A stretch of DNA of 64,000 nt. Origin: Hydractinia symbiolongicarpus (taxonomy: Eukaryota; Cnidaria; Hydrozoa; Anthoathecata; Hydractiniidae). Below the pieces are notes generated by a model. It ran no database searches, had not been told where the DNA came from, and was given only the letters and a program-made list of their open reading frames with translations. Numbering within the stretch: position 1 is the stretch's first letter; every line of letters begins with the position of its first letter. Both the position numbers and the translations under genes were made by a program. Location: the NCBI RefSeq assembly GCF_029227915.1, contig NC_079886.1:3906001-3970000 (forward strand), written 5' to 3'. Positions 39,546 to 48,657 of the stretch are shown in pieces.

Positions 39546-42056
39546 AATCGTTTCACTATTAAAAGTGATTCAACCTAGTAATATCAGAAAAATATCGCTA
39601 AGTACATGTTGGTACGAATATGTGACACGACCGTTGTAGCAGAAACGGACTGATGCCGTTTGAAAGTCAATGAAATGTAGTTTTTGAAACTGTCTCAATT
39701 TCTTCAGCGTGCGATAACGGCTAAGATTGGTCACACAGTAAAAAATGACTTATATATCTACATTTTTAAATGAAGCGCTACCACAGCGCACAGTGTAATT
39801 GCTGAGTTCCGTCAATCATGCCAATTTAAGAAGAATTTTATTGCATGGAGTCCAATTGTCTCTATTATCACATTTATAAAGTTGAAGTCCAAAATCAGTT
39901 CAAGTAAGTCCCACAGTCAATCGTTTCACTGTTAAAAGCGATGCAACCTAGTAATATCAGAAAAATATCACTAAATACATGTTGGTACAAATATGTGACG
40001 CAACCGTTGTAACAGAAACGGACTGATACCGTTAGAAAGTCAATGAAATGTAGTTGTTGAAACTGTCTCTATTTCTTCAGCGTGCCATAACGGCTTGGAT
40101 TGGTCCTACAGTAAAAATAGACTTATTTATCTGCATTTTTAAATGAAGCGCTACCACAGCGCCCTGTGTAATCGCTGAGTTCTAGCAATCATGTCAAATT
40201 CAGAACACTGTTACTTCTTGGAGTCCAATTGTCTCAATTATCACATTTAGAAAGTTAAAGTCCAAAATCAGTTCAATTAAGTCCCACAGTCAATCGTTTC
40301 ACTGTTAAAAGCGATGCAACCTAGTATTATCAGAAAAATATCGCTCAACACATGTTGGTACGAATATGTGACGCAACCGTTGTAACAGAAACAGACTGAT
40401 ACCGTTAGAAAGTCAATGAAATGTAGTTTTTGAAACTGTCTCAATTTCTTCAGCGTGCGATAATGGCTAAGATTTGTCTCAAAGTAAAAAATGACTTATA
40501 TATCTACATTTTTAAATGAAGCGCTACCACAGTGCCCAGTTTAATCGCTGAGTTCCGGCAATCATCCCAATTTAAGAAGAATGTTATTTCATGGAGTCCA
40601 ATTGTCTCATTTATCACATTTATAATTTTAAAGTCCAAAATCAGTTCAAGTAAGTCCCACAGTCAATCGTTTCACTGTTAAAAGCGATGCAACCTAGTAA
40701 TATCAGAAAATATCGCTAAATACATGTTGGTACGAATATGTGACGCAACCGTTTTAACTGAAACGGACTGATACCGTTAGAAAGTCAATGAAATGTAGTT
40801 TTTGAAATTGTCTCAATTTCTTCAGCGTGCGATAACGGGTAGGATTGGTCCCACAGTAAAAAATGACTTATATATCTACATTTTTAAGTCAAGCGCTACC
40901 ACAGCGCCCAGTGTAATCGCTGAGTAACGGCAATCATGCCAATATAAGAAGAATGTTATTGCATGGAGTCCAATTGTCTCAATTATCACATTTATAAAGT
41001 TAAAGTCCAAAATCAGTTCAATTAAGTCCCACAGTCAATCGTTTCACTGTTAAAAGCGATGCAACCTAGTAATGTCAGAAAAATATCGCTAAACACATGT
41101 TGGTACAAATATGTGACGCAACCGTTGTAACACAAACGGACTGATACCGTTAGAAAGTCAATGATATGTAGTTTTTGAAACTGTCTGAATTTCTTCAGCG
41201 TGCGATAACGGCTGGGATTTGTCCCACAGTAAAAAGTGACTTATATATCTACATTTTTAAGTGAAGCGCTACCACAGCGCCCAGTGTAATCGCTGAGTAA
41301 CGGCAATCAAGCTAATATAAGAAGAATGTTATTGCATGGATTCCAAATGTCTCAATTATCACATTTATAAAGTTAAAGTCCAAAATCAGTTCAAGTAAGT
41401 CCCACAGTCAATCGTTTCACTGTTAAAAGCGATGCAACCTAGTAATATCAGAAAAATATCGCTAAATACATGTTGGTACGAAAATGTGATCCAACTGTTG
41501 TAACTCAAACGGGCTGACATCGTAAGAAAGTCAATGAAATGTAGTTTTTGAAACTGTCTCTATTTCTTAAACGCGCGCTAGCGGCTAGGATTGTTTCCTC
41601 AGTAAAGAATGACTTATTTATCTAAATTTGTAAATAAAGCGCTACCACAGCGCCCAGTGTAATCGCTGAGTTCTAGCAATCATGCCAAGTTCAGAATAAT
41701 GTTATACCTTGGAGTCCAATTGTCTCAATTATTGCATTTATAAAGTTAAAATCCAAAATCAGTTCAATTAAGTGCCACTGTCAATTGTTTCACTGTTAAA
41801 AGCAATACAAAATAGTAATATCAGAAAAATATGGCTGAACACATGTTGGTACGAATATGTGACGCAACCGTTGTAACAGAAATGGACTGTTACCGTTAGA
41901 AAGTCAATGAAATGTAGTTTTTGAAACTGTCTCAATTTCTTCAGCGTGCGATAACGGCTAGGATTGGTCCTACCGTAAAAAATGACTTATATATCTAAAT
42001 TTTTAAATGAAGCGCTACCACAGCGCCCAGTGTAATCGCTGAGATCCGTCAATCAT

Positions 42057-42220
42057 TTTCTCGGATAACATAGCGCCTCAAACTCAAACTTTCGTTAATC
42101 TAAGCTATATCGAAACTTCTGGAAGGTTATTTTCAAGAAAACGAAGAAAGGGTATGTTTAGCTCGCTAGTATATCACTATTTTTTACATGTAATGAACCC
42201 ATTCTTATTCTCACTCACAC
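42057..42220. other. Unremarkable AT-rich left end of the insert
   Basis: Single-copy within this window. I see no open frame, repeat or RNA motif here. It separates the satellite break from the CTAG-rich stretch. Confidence 0.6.
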
Positions 42221-42500
42221 CTAAAGCTAGCTAGCTTAAAACTACAGATTTAGATAGAATAATAATAGAACTTAGATAGCATATAGCTAGCTAGATAGTA
42301 TAAAAAAGAGCAAACAGTACCTATGGTTAGCACAAAACTAGCTACAAGGCTAGCATAAAATTAACTACTTAGTTGGGGTAAAACTACCAATGTATCTAGC
42401 ATAAAATTAGCTATTTTAGCTGGCATTAAATCAGCAAAATAGCTTGCTAATAGAAATATTCTTTCAGACAGATTTTCTAGCTATAGCTAGCTACCTTTAC
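42221..42500. repeat. CTAG / GCTAGC-rich stretch
   Basis: CTAG occurs at 42227, 42231, 42287, 42291, 42338, 42350, 42396, 42477 and 42487, often as GCTAGCTAG, with many related TTAGC and ATAGC words. Further copies lie at 42568, 42663, 42667, 42823, 43136, 43140 and 43152. It reads as a degenerate simple repeat of TAGC/CTAG type. A 72-codon open frame from 42444 overlaps it and has no recognisable content. Confidence 0.65.
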
Positions 42501-42567
42501 ATATACTACACAGTGAGTGAGATAATTCTGTACTGTAGCGTAGGAATGCCCCATCACATAGCTGGTT

Positions 42568-42826
42568 CTAGCTACAATCGTCCATACAATTTGTTGTCTT
42601 TGGCAATTTTATACCAAAGATCAAGAACCAAAAAGTTTAGCAAAGTCAGCAAAAGAACATAGCTAGCTAGATATTTTGCAGATAGTGTGTTATGTTCTCA
42701 CTCATGATCAATGTTTATATAAAGGTATGTCACATGTAATTGTTTACGTTGCTTAGCCATTAAAGGGCAGTTTTTAACATTGAGGGGAAATGGGAGAGCC
42801 ATCTTTTCGTGGACGATTGTAGCTAG
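42568..42826. repeat. 17-bp perfect inverted repeat around 225 bp
   Basis: CTAGCTACAATCGTCCA at 42568-42584 is the exact reverse complement of TGGACGATTGTAGCTAG at 42810-42826. The 259-bp segment could be a small nonautonomous inverted-repeat element. No flanking target duplication is evident (GGTT on the left, CTAT on the right) and there is no coding content, so a chance or fossil inverted repeat remains possible. Confidence 0.6.
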
Positions 42827-42989
42827 CTATATATATTGTACACACATCTGGAAATAAACTTTTTTAACCCTGCCGGTGAGCATACATCATGCGGCTCAAG
42901 TTACAGAAACGAAAATTATTTCAATATATTACTGAGGCTTTTTAAATTCTGAAAAGCGGTTCTCGTGCAATCGTCAACATGTTTTGAAA

Positions 42990-43075
42990 ATCTTCAAATA
43001 TATTCATTATATATATATTTCTTATTTAATTTCCTTATATGTATATATACAAATAATGTCTTGATATATAATTTC
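42990..43075. repeat. TATATA-rich low-complexity stretch
   Basis: Alternating AT tracts such as TTATATATATATTTC and TATGTATATATAC lie within AT-rich single-copy sequence. It is simple-sequence DNA with nothing further visible. Confidence 0.6.
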
Positions 43076-43243
43076 TTTTTCTGTAACTTGACCTGAACTT
43101 TACACCAATGCTGGATATCATGTTTAAGTCCAGCTCTAGCTAGGTACCAAGCTAGCCTAATTTATTGCTATACTTTTGAAGTTTCTGTTCAGTTTGGAAT
43201 AAGAGCTTTTTATTCTAATGTCATGAAAACTTGTACTAAGGCG

Positions 43244-43414
43244 CAGTTTACAATTTATATTAATTGGTCCACCAAGCTAAAGTTGAAGAAAATATATATT
43301 TTGTGAATCTGAAAAATATAATTACACACCCGACACACCTTAAATGTTGTGTGTTTCACTTGATTTATGATTGTGTGGTACAGTTTAAAATTTGTATTAA
43401 TTGTTCCATCAAGC
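43244..43414 (+). repeat. Pair of 34-bp direct repeats
   Basis: The segment at 43244-43277 (starting CAGTTTACAATTTATATTAA) recurs at 43381-43414 (starting CAGTTTAAAATTTGTATTAA), 137 bp apart and differing at four of 34 positions. Both end in a TCCANCAAGC motif. This may be the trace of a short tandem duplication. A 67-codon open frame spans it but looks non-coding. Confidence 0.65.
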
Positions 43415-43516
43415 GTTTAACGCCAGGTAACACAGTTACTTGTGGCTTAACCAGCGTAAATTCCTAAGTGTATATAATACTCACCTGTAAAGTTTTGTAT
43501 ATATATTTATGTTTAT

Positions 43517-43585
43517 GCCCTGCTGGTCTAATGGCTATGACACTCATGCAAATGAGAGATCCAGGTTCAAATCCTGGACAGGGCT
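43517..43585 (+). pseudogene. Degenerate tRNA-like sequence
   Basis: The order is tRNA-like. Acceptor strand GCCCTGC (43517-43523) pairs at six of seven positions with ACAGGGC (43578-43584). TGGTCTAATGG (43524-43534) fits an internal A box. GTC/GAC (43526-43528, 43539-43541) forms a short D stem. CCAGG-TTCAAAT-CCTGG (43561-43577) is a perfect T arm with the B box GGTTCAAATCC. The anticodon arm with variable region is only 19 nt and gives at best CACTC/GAGAG with one mismatch and an 8-nt loop containing GCA, so it is unlikely to be a working tRNA. The 5' third resembles tRNA-Glu from memory. It could be the tRNA-derived head of a SINE. The first T run is at 43624. Confidence 0.6.
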
Positions 43586-43863
43586 AGGAGAAACATAATT
43601 ATCTTGCACCTACAACAACCAGGTTTTCATATAATAGGTAATCTTTCAGTAAGACTTCTCTGATTTTTTCTATATCCTGACTTTTTAATGTTGTTGTCAT
43701 TGGAACCAAGTTAATCTCAGATTTATCAAAAAATGATATGTCGTTATGACCGATTGTTTAAATACTTGTAATGGCTATGATTCACTGTATATTGACCTGA
43801 GATAAATTTGATAATATTGAGTATACGCAATCTTTGAGATGTAAGGTGGAGATTTTCTATTAA
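43586..43863. other. Single-copy stretch after the tRNA-like sequence
   Basis: AT-rich sequence with no open frame, tandem repeat or recognised element body. If the tRNA-like sequence is a SINE head, this would be its body, but no A-rich tail or terminal duplication is visible. Confidence 0.5.
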
Positions 43864-43869
43864 AGTCAT

Positions 43870-44090
43870 GCACCCCTGCCTTTCCGTTCCATTGCCTTGC
43901 CAGCACTGACCGTGCCTTTCTTTGCCTACCCTTCCTATGCCTTTTCTGGTGCCTGCCTACTATGTCCTTGCCTGTGGCTCTCATGCCTTGCCTACCCCTG
44001 CCTTCCTGATTCCTCTTCCTATTTCCTTGCCTGCCTTTGCCCTTTCCTTGCCGTGCTTAATGCCTTTGCCTTGGCAACCTCTCCGCAACA
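43870..44090 (+). repeat. Degenerate CCTTGCC pyrimidine-rich minisatellite
   Basis: About 220 bp made of CCTTGCC, TGCCTACC, TGCCTTTCC and TTCCTTGCC words. One strand is strongly C/T-rich, in sharp contrast to the AT-rich surroundings. The pattern is a decayed (CCTTG)-type simple repeat. It generates overlapping 68-82-codon frames on the plus strand (43897, 43922) and one of 69 codons on the minus strand (43775-43984). These have biased low-complexity composition and are not genes. Confidence 0.8.
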
Positions 44091-44554
44091 CTTTCTATAT
44101 TGATTGCATGGAGTCCACATGTCTCAATTATCACATTTATAAAGTTAAAGTCCAAAATCAGTTCAAGTAAGTCCCACAGCCAATCGTTTCACTGTTAAAA
44201 GCGATACAACCTGGTAATATCAGAAAAATATCGCTAAACACATGTTGATGCGAATATGTGATGCAACCGTTGTAACAGAAACGGACTGATACCGTTAGAA
44301 AGTCAATGAAATGTAGTTTTTGAAACTGTCTCAATTTCTTCAGCGTGCGATAACGGGTAGGATTGGTCCCACAGTAAAAAATGACTTATATATCTACATT
44401 TTTAAGTCAAGCGCTACCACAGCGCCCAGTGTAATCGCTGAGTAACGGCAATCATGCCAATATAAGAAGAATGTTATTGCATGGAGTCCAATTGTCTCAA
44501 TTATCACATTTATAAAGTTAAAGTCCAAAATCAGTTCAATTAAGTCCCACAATC

Positions 44555-46046
44555 AATCGTTTCACTGTTAAAAGCGATGCAACCTAGTAATATCAGAAAT
44601 ATATCGCTAAGCACATGTTGGTACGAATATGTGACGCAACCGTTGTAACAGAAACGGACTGATACCGTTAGAAAGTCAATGAAATGTAGTTTTTGAAACT
44701 GTCTGTATTTCTTCAGCGTGCGATAACGGGTAGGATTGGTCCCACAGTAAAAAATGACTTATATATCTACATTTTTAAGTCAAGCGCTACCACAGCGCCC
44801 AGTGTAATCGCTGAGTAACGGCAATCATGCCAATATAAGAAGAATGTTATTGCATGGAGTCCAATTGTCTCAATTATCACATTTATAAAGTTAAAGTCCA
44901 AAATCAGTTCAATTAAGTCCCACAGTCAATCGTTTCACTGTTAAAAGCGATGCAACCTAGTAATATCAGAAAAATATCGCTAAACACATGTTGGTACGAA
45001 TATGTGACGCAACCGTTGTAACAGAAACGGACTGATACCGTTAGAAAGTCAATGATATGTAGTTTTTGAAACTGTCTGAATTTCTTCAACGTGCGATAAC
45101 GGCTGGGATTTGTCCCACAGTAAAAAGTGACTTATATATCTACATTTTTAAGTGAAGCGCTACCACAGCGCCCAGTGTAATCGCTGAGTAACGGCAATCA
45201 AGCTAATATAAGAAGAATGTTATTGCATGGATTCCAAATGTCTCAATTATCACATTTATAAAGTTAAACTCCAAAATCAGTTCAAGTAAGTCCCACAGTC
45301 AATCGTTTCACTGTTAAAAGCGATGCAACCTAGTAATATCAGAAATATATCGCTAAGCACATGTTGGTACGAATATGTGACGCAACCGTTGTAACAGAAA
45401 CGGACTGATACCGTTAGAAAGTCAATGAAATGTAGTTTTTGAAACTGTCTGTATTTCTTCAGCGTGCGATAACGGGTAGGATTGGTCCCACAGTAAAAAA
45501 TGACTTATATATCTACATTTTTAAGTCAAGCGCTACCACAGCGCCCAGTGTAATCGCTGAGTAACGGCAATCATGCCAATATAAGAAGAATGTTATTGCA
45601 TGGAGTCCAATTGTCTCAATTATCACATTTATAAAGTTAAAGTCCAAAATCAGTTCAATTAAGTCCCACAGTCAATCGTTTCACTGTTAAAAGCGATGCA
45701 ACCTAGTAATATCAGAAAAATATCGCTAAACACATGTTGGTACGAATATGTGACGCAACCGTTGTAACAGAAACGGACTGATACCGTTAGAAAGTCAATG
45801 ATATGTAGTTTTTGAAACTGTCTGAATTTCTTCAACGTGCGATAACGGCTGGGATTTGTCCCACAGTAAAAAGTGACTTATATATCTACATTTTTAAGTG
45901 AAGCGCTACCACAGCGCCCAGTGTAATCGCTGAGTAACGGCAATCAAGCTAATATAAGAAGAATGTTATTGCATGGATTCCAAATGTCTCAATTATCACA
46001 TTTATAAAGTTAAACTCCAAAATCAGTTCAAGTAAGTCCCACAGTC
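44555..46046 (+). repeat. 746-bp dimer, two copies in tandem
   Basis: The pair of monomers starting at 44555 and 44928 is repeated at 45301 and 45674 with only rare differences. Linked markers are CAGAAATATATCGCTAAGCAC, TTTTTAAGTCAAGCGC, GAGTAACGGCAATC and AAGCTAATATAAG. The spacing is exactly 2 x 373. Related units lie just left of the insert (40665-41410) and at 47539-48284. Confidence 0.85.
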
Positions 46047-47538
46047 AATCGTTTCACTGTTAAAAGCGATGCAACCTAGTAATATCAGAAAAATATCGCT
46101 AAATACATGTTGGTACGAAAATGTGATCCAACTGTTGTAACTCAAACGGGCTGACATCGTAAGAAAGTCAATGAAATGTAGTTTTTGAAACTGTCTCTAT
46201 TTCTTAAACGCGCGCTAGCGGCTAGGATTGTTTCCTCAGTAAAGAACGACTTATTTATCTAAATTTGTAAATAAAGCGCTACCACAGCGCCCAGTGTAAT
46301 CGCTGAGTTCTAGCAATCATGCCAAGTTCAGAATAATGTTATACCTTGGAGTCCAATTGTCTCAATTATTGCATTTATAAAGTTAAAATCCAAAATCAGT
46401 TCAATTAAGTGCCACTGTCAATCGTTTCACTGTTAAAAGCAATACAAAATAGTAATATCAGAAAAATATGGCTGAACACATGTTGGTACGAATATGTGAC
46501 GCAACCGTTGTAACAGAAATGGACTGTTACCGTTAGAAAGTCAATGAAATGTAGTTTTTGAAACTGTCTCAATTTCTTCAGCGTGCGATAACGGCTAGGA
46601 TTGGTCCTACCGTAAAAAATGACTTATATATCTACATTTTTAAATGAAGCGCTACCACAGCGCCCAGTGTAATCGCTGAGATCCGTCAATCATGCCAATT
46701 TAAGAAGAATTTTATTGCATGGAGTCCACATGTCTCAATTATCACATTTATAAAGTTAAAGTCCAAAATCAGTTCAAGTAAGTCCCACAGCCAATCGTTT
46801 CACTGTTAAAAGCGATACAACCTGGTAATATCAGAAAAATATCGCTAAACACATGTTGGTACGAAAATGTGATCCAACTGTTGTAACTCAAACTGGCTGA
46901 CATCGTAAGAAAGTCAATGAAATGTAGTTTTTGAAACTGTCTCTATTTCTTAAACGCGCGCTAGCGGCTAGGATTGTTTCCTCAGTAAAGAATGACTTAT
47001 TTATCTAAATTTGTAAATAAAGCGCTACCACAGCGCCCAGTGTAATCGCTGAGTTCTAGCAATCATGCCAAGTTCAGAATAATGTTATACCTTGGAGTCC
47101 AATTGTCTCAATTATTGCATTTATAAAGTTAAAATCCAAAATCAGTTCAATTAAGTGCCACTGTCAATCGTTTCACTGTTAAAAGCAATAAAAAATAGTA
47201 ATATCAGAAAAATATGGCTGAACACATGTTGGTACGAATATGTGACGCAACCGTTGTAACAGAAATGGACTGTTACCGTTAGAAAGTCAATGAAATGTAG
47301 TTTTTGAAACTGTCTCAATTTCTTCAGCGTGCGATAACGGCTAGGATTGGTCCTACCGTAAAAAATGACTTATATATCTACATTTTTAAATGAAGCGCTA
47401 CCACAGCGCCCAGTGTAATCGCTGAGATCCGTCAATCATGCCAATTTAAGAAGAATTTTATTGCATGGAGTCCACATGTCTCAATTATCACATTTATAAA
47501 GTTAAAGTCCAAAATCAGTTCAAGTAAGTCCCACAGCC
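46047..47538 (+). repeat. 746-bp dimer, second family, two copies
   Basis: Markers GATCCAACTGTTGTAACTC, AAACGCGCGCTAGCGG, AGTGCCACTGTC, AATATGGCTGAACAC and GAGATCCGTC recur at 746-bp spacing (for example 46126 and 46872). These units are also the closest relatives of the monomers on both sides of the 2046-bp insert, and they supply its two empty-site copies. Confidence 0.85.
46694..46713 (+). other. Intact site corresponding to the insertion point, copy 1
   Basis: Between CAATCAT and ATTGCATGG lie the 20 bases that are absent at the 42056/44103 break. The flanks share the rare GAGATCCGTC and GTCCACATG variants with the interrupted monomer. A second intact copy is at 47440-47459, whose downstream monomer shares GTTGATACG / GAATATGTGATG with 44246 onward. 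Confidence 0.85.
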
Positions 47539-48657
47539 AATCGTTTCACTGTTAAAAGCGATACAACCTGGTAATATCAGAAAAATATCGCTAAACACAT
47601 GTTGATACGAATATGTGATGCAACCGTTGTAACAGAAACGGACTGATACCGTTAGAAAGTCAATGAAATGTAGTTTTTGAAGCTGTCTCAATTTCTTCAG
47701 CGTGCGATAACGGGTAGGATTGGTCCCACAGTAAAAAATGACTTATATATCTACATTTTTAAGTCAAGCGCTACCACAGCGCCCAGTGTAATCGCTGAGT
47801 AACGGCAATCATGCCAATATAAGAAGAATGTTATTGCATGGAGTCCAATTGTCTCAATTATCACATTTATAAAGTTAAAGTCCAAAATCAGTTCAATTAA
47901 GTCCCACAGTCAATCGTTTCACTGTTAAAAGCGATGCAACCTAGTAATATCAGAAAAATATCGCTAAGCACATGTTGGTACGATTATGTGACGCAACCGT
48001 TGTAACAGAAACGGACTGATACCGTTAGAAAGTCAATGAAATGTAGTTTTTGAAACTGTCTCAATTTCTTCAGCGTGCGATAACGGCTGGGATTTGTCCC
48101 ACAGTAAAAAGTGACTTATATATCTACATTTTTAAGTGAAGCGCTACCACAGCGCCCAGTGTAATCGCTGAGTAACGGCAATCAAGCTAATATAAGAAGA
48201 ATGTTATTGCATGGATTCCAAATGTCTCAATTATCACATTTATAAAGTTAAAGTCCAAAATCAGTTCAAGTAAGTCCCACAGTCAATCGTTTCACTGTTA
48301 AAAGCGATGCAACCTAGTAATATCAGAAAAATATCGCTAAATACATGTTGGTACGAAAATGTGATCCAACTGTTGTAACTCAAACGGGCTGACATCGTAA
48401 GAAAGTCAATGAAATGTAGTTTTTGAAACTGTCTCTATTTCTTAAAAGCGCGCTAGCGGCTAGGATTGTTTCCTCAGTAAAGAATGACTTATTTATCTAA
48501 ATTTGTAAATAAAGCGCTACCACAGCGCCCAGTGTAATCGCTGAGTTCTAGCAATCATGCCAAGTTCAGAATAATGTTATACCTTGGAGTCCAATTGTCT
48601 CAATTATTGCATTTATAAAGTTAAAGTCCAAAATCAGTTCAATTAAGTGCCACTGTC

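Larger units (their letters stand above)
37735..40360 (+). repeat. 1310-bp tandem duplication with truncated monomer
   Basis: The block from about 37735 to 39045 is repeated from about 39045 to 40355 at an offset of 1310 bp, with no difference that I noticed by eye. 1310 equals 3 x 373 plus 191: each copy carries one truncated monomer (38045-38235 and 39355-39545). The left edge lies between the differing texts near 37690/39000 and the shared GGTACGAATATGTGACG. The right edge lies near 40390, where AAACAGACTGATACC differs from the first copy. Confidence 0.88.
1..42056 (+). repeat. 373-bp satellite array, left part (114 monomers)
   Basis: Head-to-tail satellite DNA in one orientation. Taking AATCG as the unit start, monomers begin at 1, 374, 747, 1120, 1493, 1866, 2231, 2604, 2977, 3350, 3715, 4088 and so on. 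The last begins at 41783 and is cut by a non-satellite insert after 42056. Landmarks in unit order are TTTCACTGTTAAAAGCG, CATGTTGGTACGAATATGTG, CCGTTGTAACAGAAACGG, GTAGTTTTTGAAACTGTC, GCGTGCGATAACGGCTAGG, GGTCCCACAGTAAAAAATG, a GCGCT/AGCGC hairpin, and ATGGAGTCCAATTGTCTC. Units differ mainly by substitutions; length changes are few and are listed separately. No unit carries a conserved reading frame. A structural role in heterochromatin or at the centromere is inferred from array form only. Confidence 0.98.
42057..44102. other. 2046-bp non-satellite interruption of one monomer
   Basis: Satellite text stops after GATCCGTCAATCAT at 42056 and resumes with ATTGCATGGAGTCC at 44103. The intact equivalents at 46694-46713 and 47440-47459 show that 20 bp of monomer were lost and replaced. 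No target-site duplication is present. The only terminal match is CAATCA on the left (42050-42055), mirrored by TGATTG on the right (44101-44106), which lies partly within satellite sequence. No transposase or reverse-transcriptase frame is visible; the longest frames (67-82 codons) show no domain. The insert could be captured genomic DNA used in break repair, or a nonautonomous element. Confidence 0.9.

Noticed and set aside
38064-39562. Two identical 62-codon plus-strand frames
   Set aside because: They run across the 191-bp truncated monomer and its copy. The frame is made by the deletion join and is duplicated with the 1310-bp block.
42444-43467. 72- and 67-codon frames in the insert (42444 and 43264)
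   Set aside because: Short, AT-driven, no domain or signal recognised, and overlapping the CTAG-rich stretch and the direct repeat.
42050-44106. CAATCA / TGATTG as terminal inverted repeats of the insert
   Set aside because: Only six bases, and both arms lie partly in satellite sequence that is present at the empty sites, so they are not shown to belong to the insert.
43775-44170. Overlapping 68-82-codon frames on both strands in the pyrimidine-rich tract
   Set aside because: Low-complexity CCTTGCC repeats lack stops on both strands. The predicted peptides are compositionally biased, and one runs on into satellite sequence.
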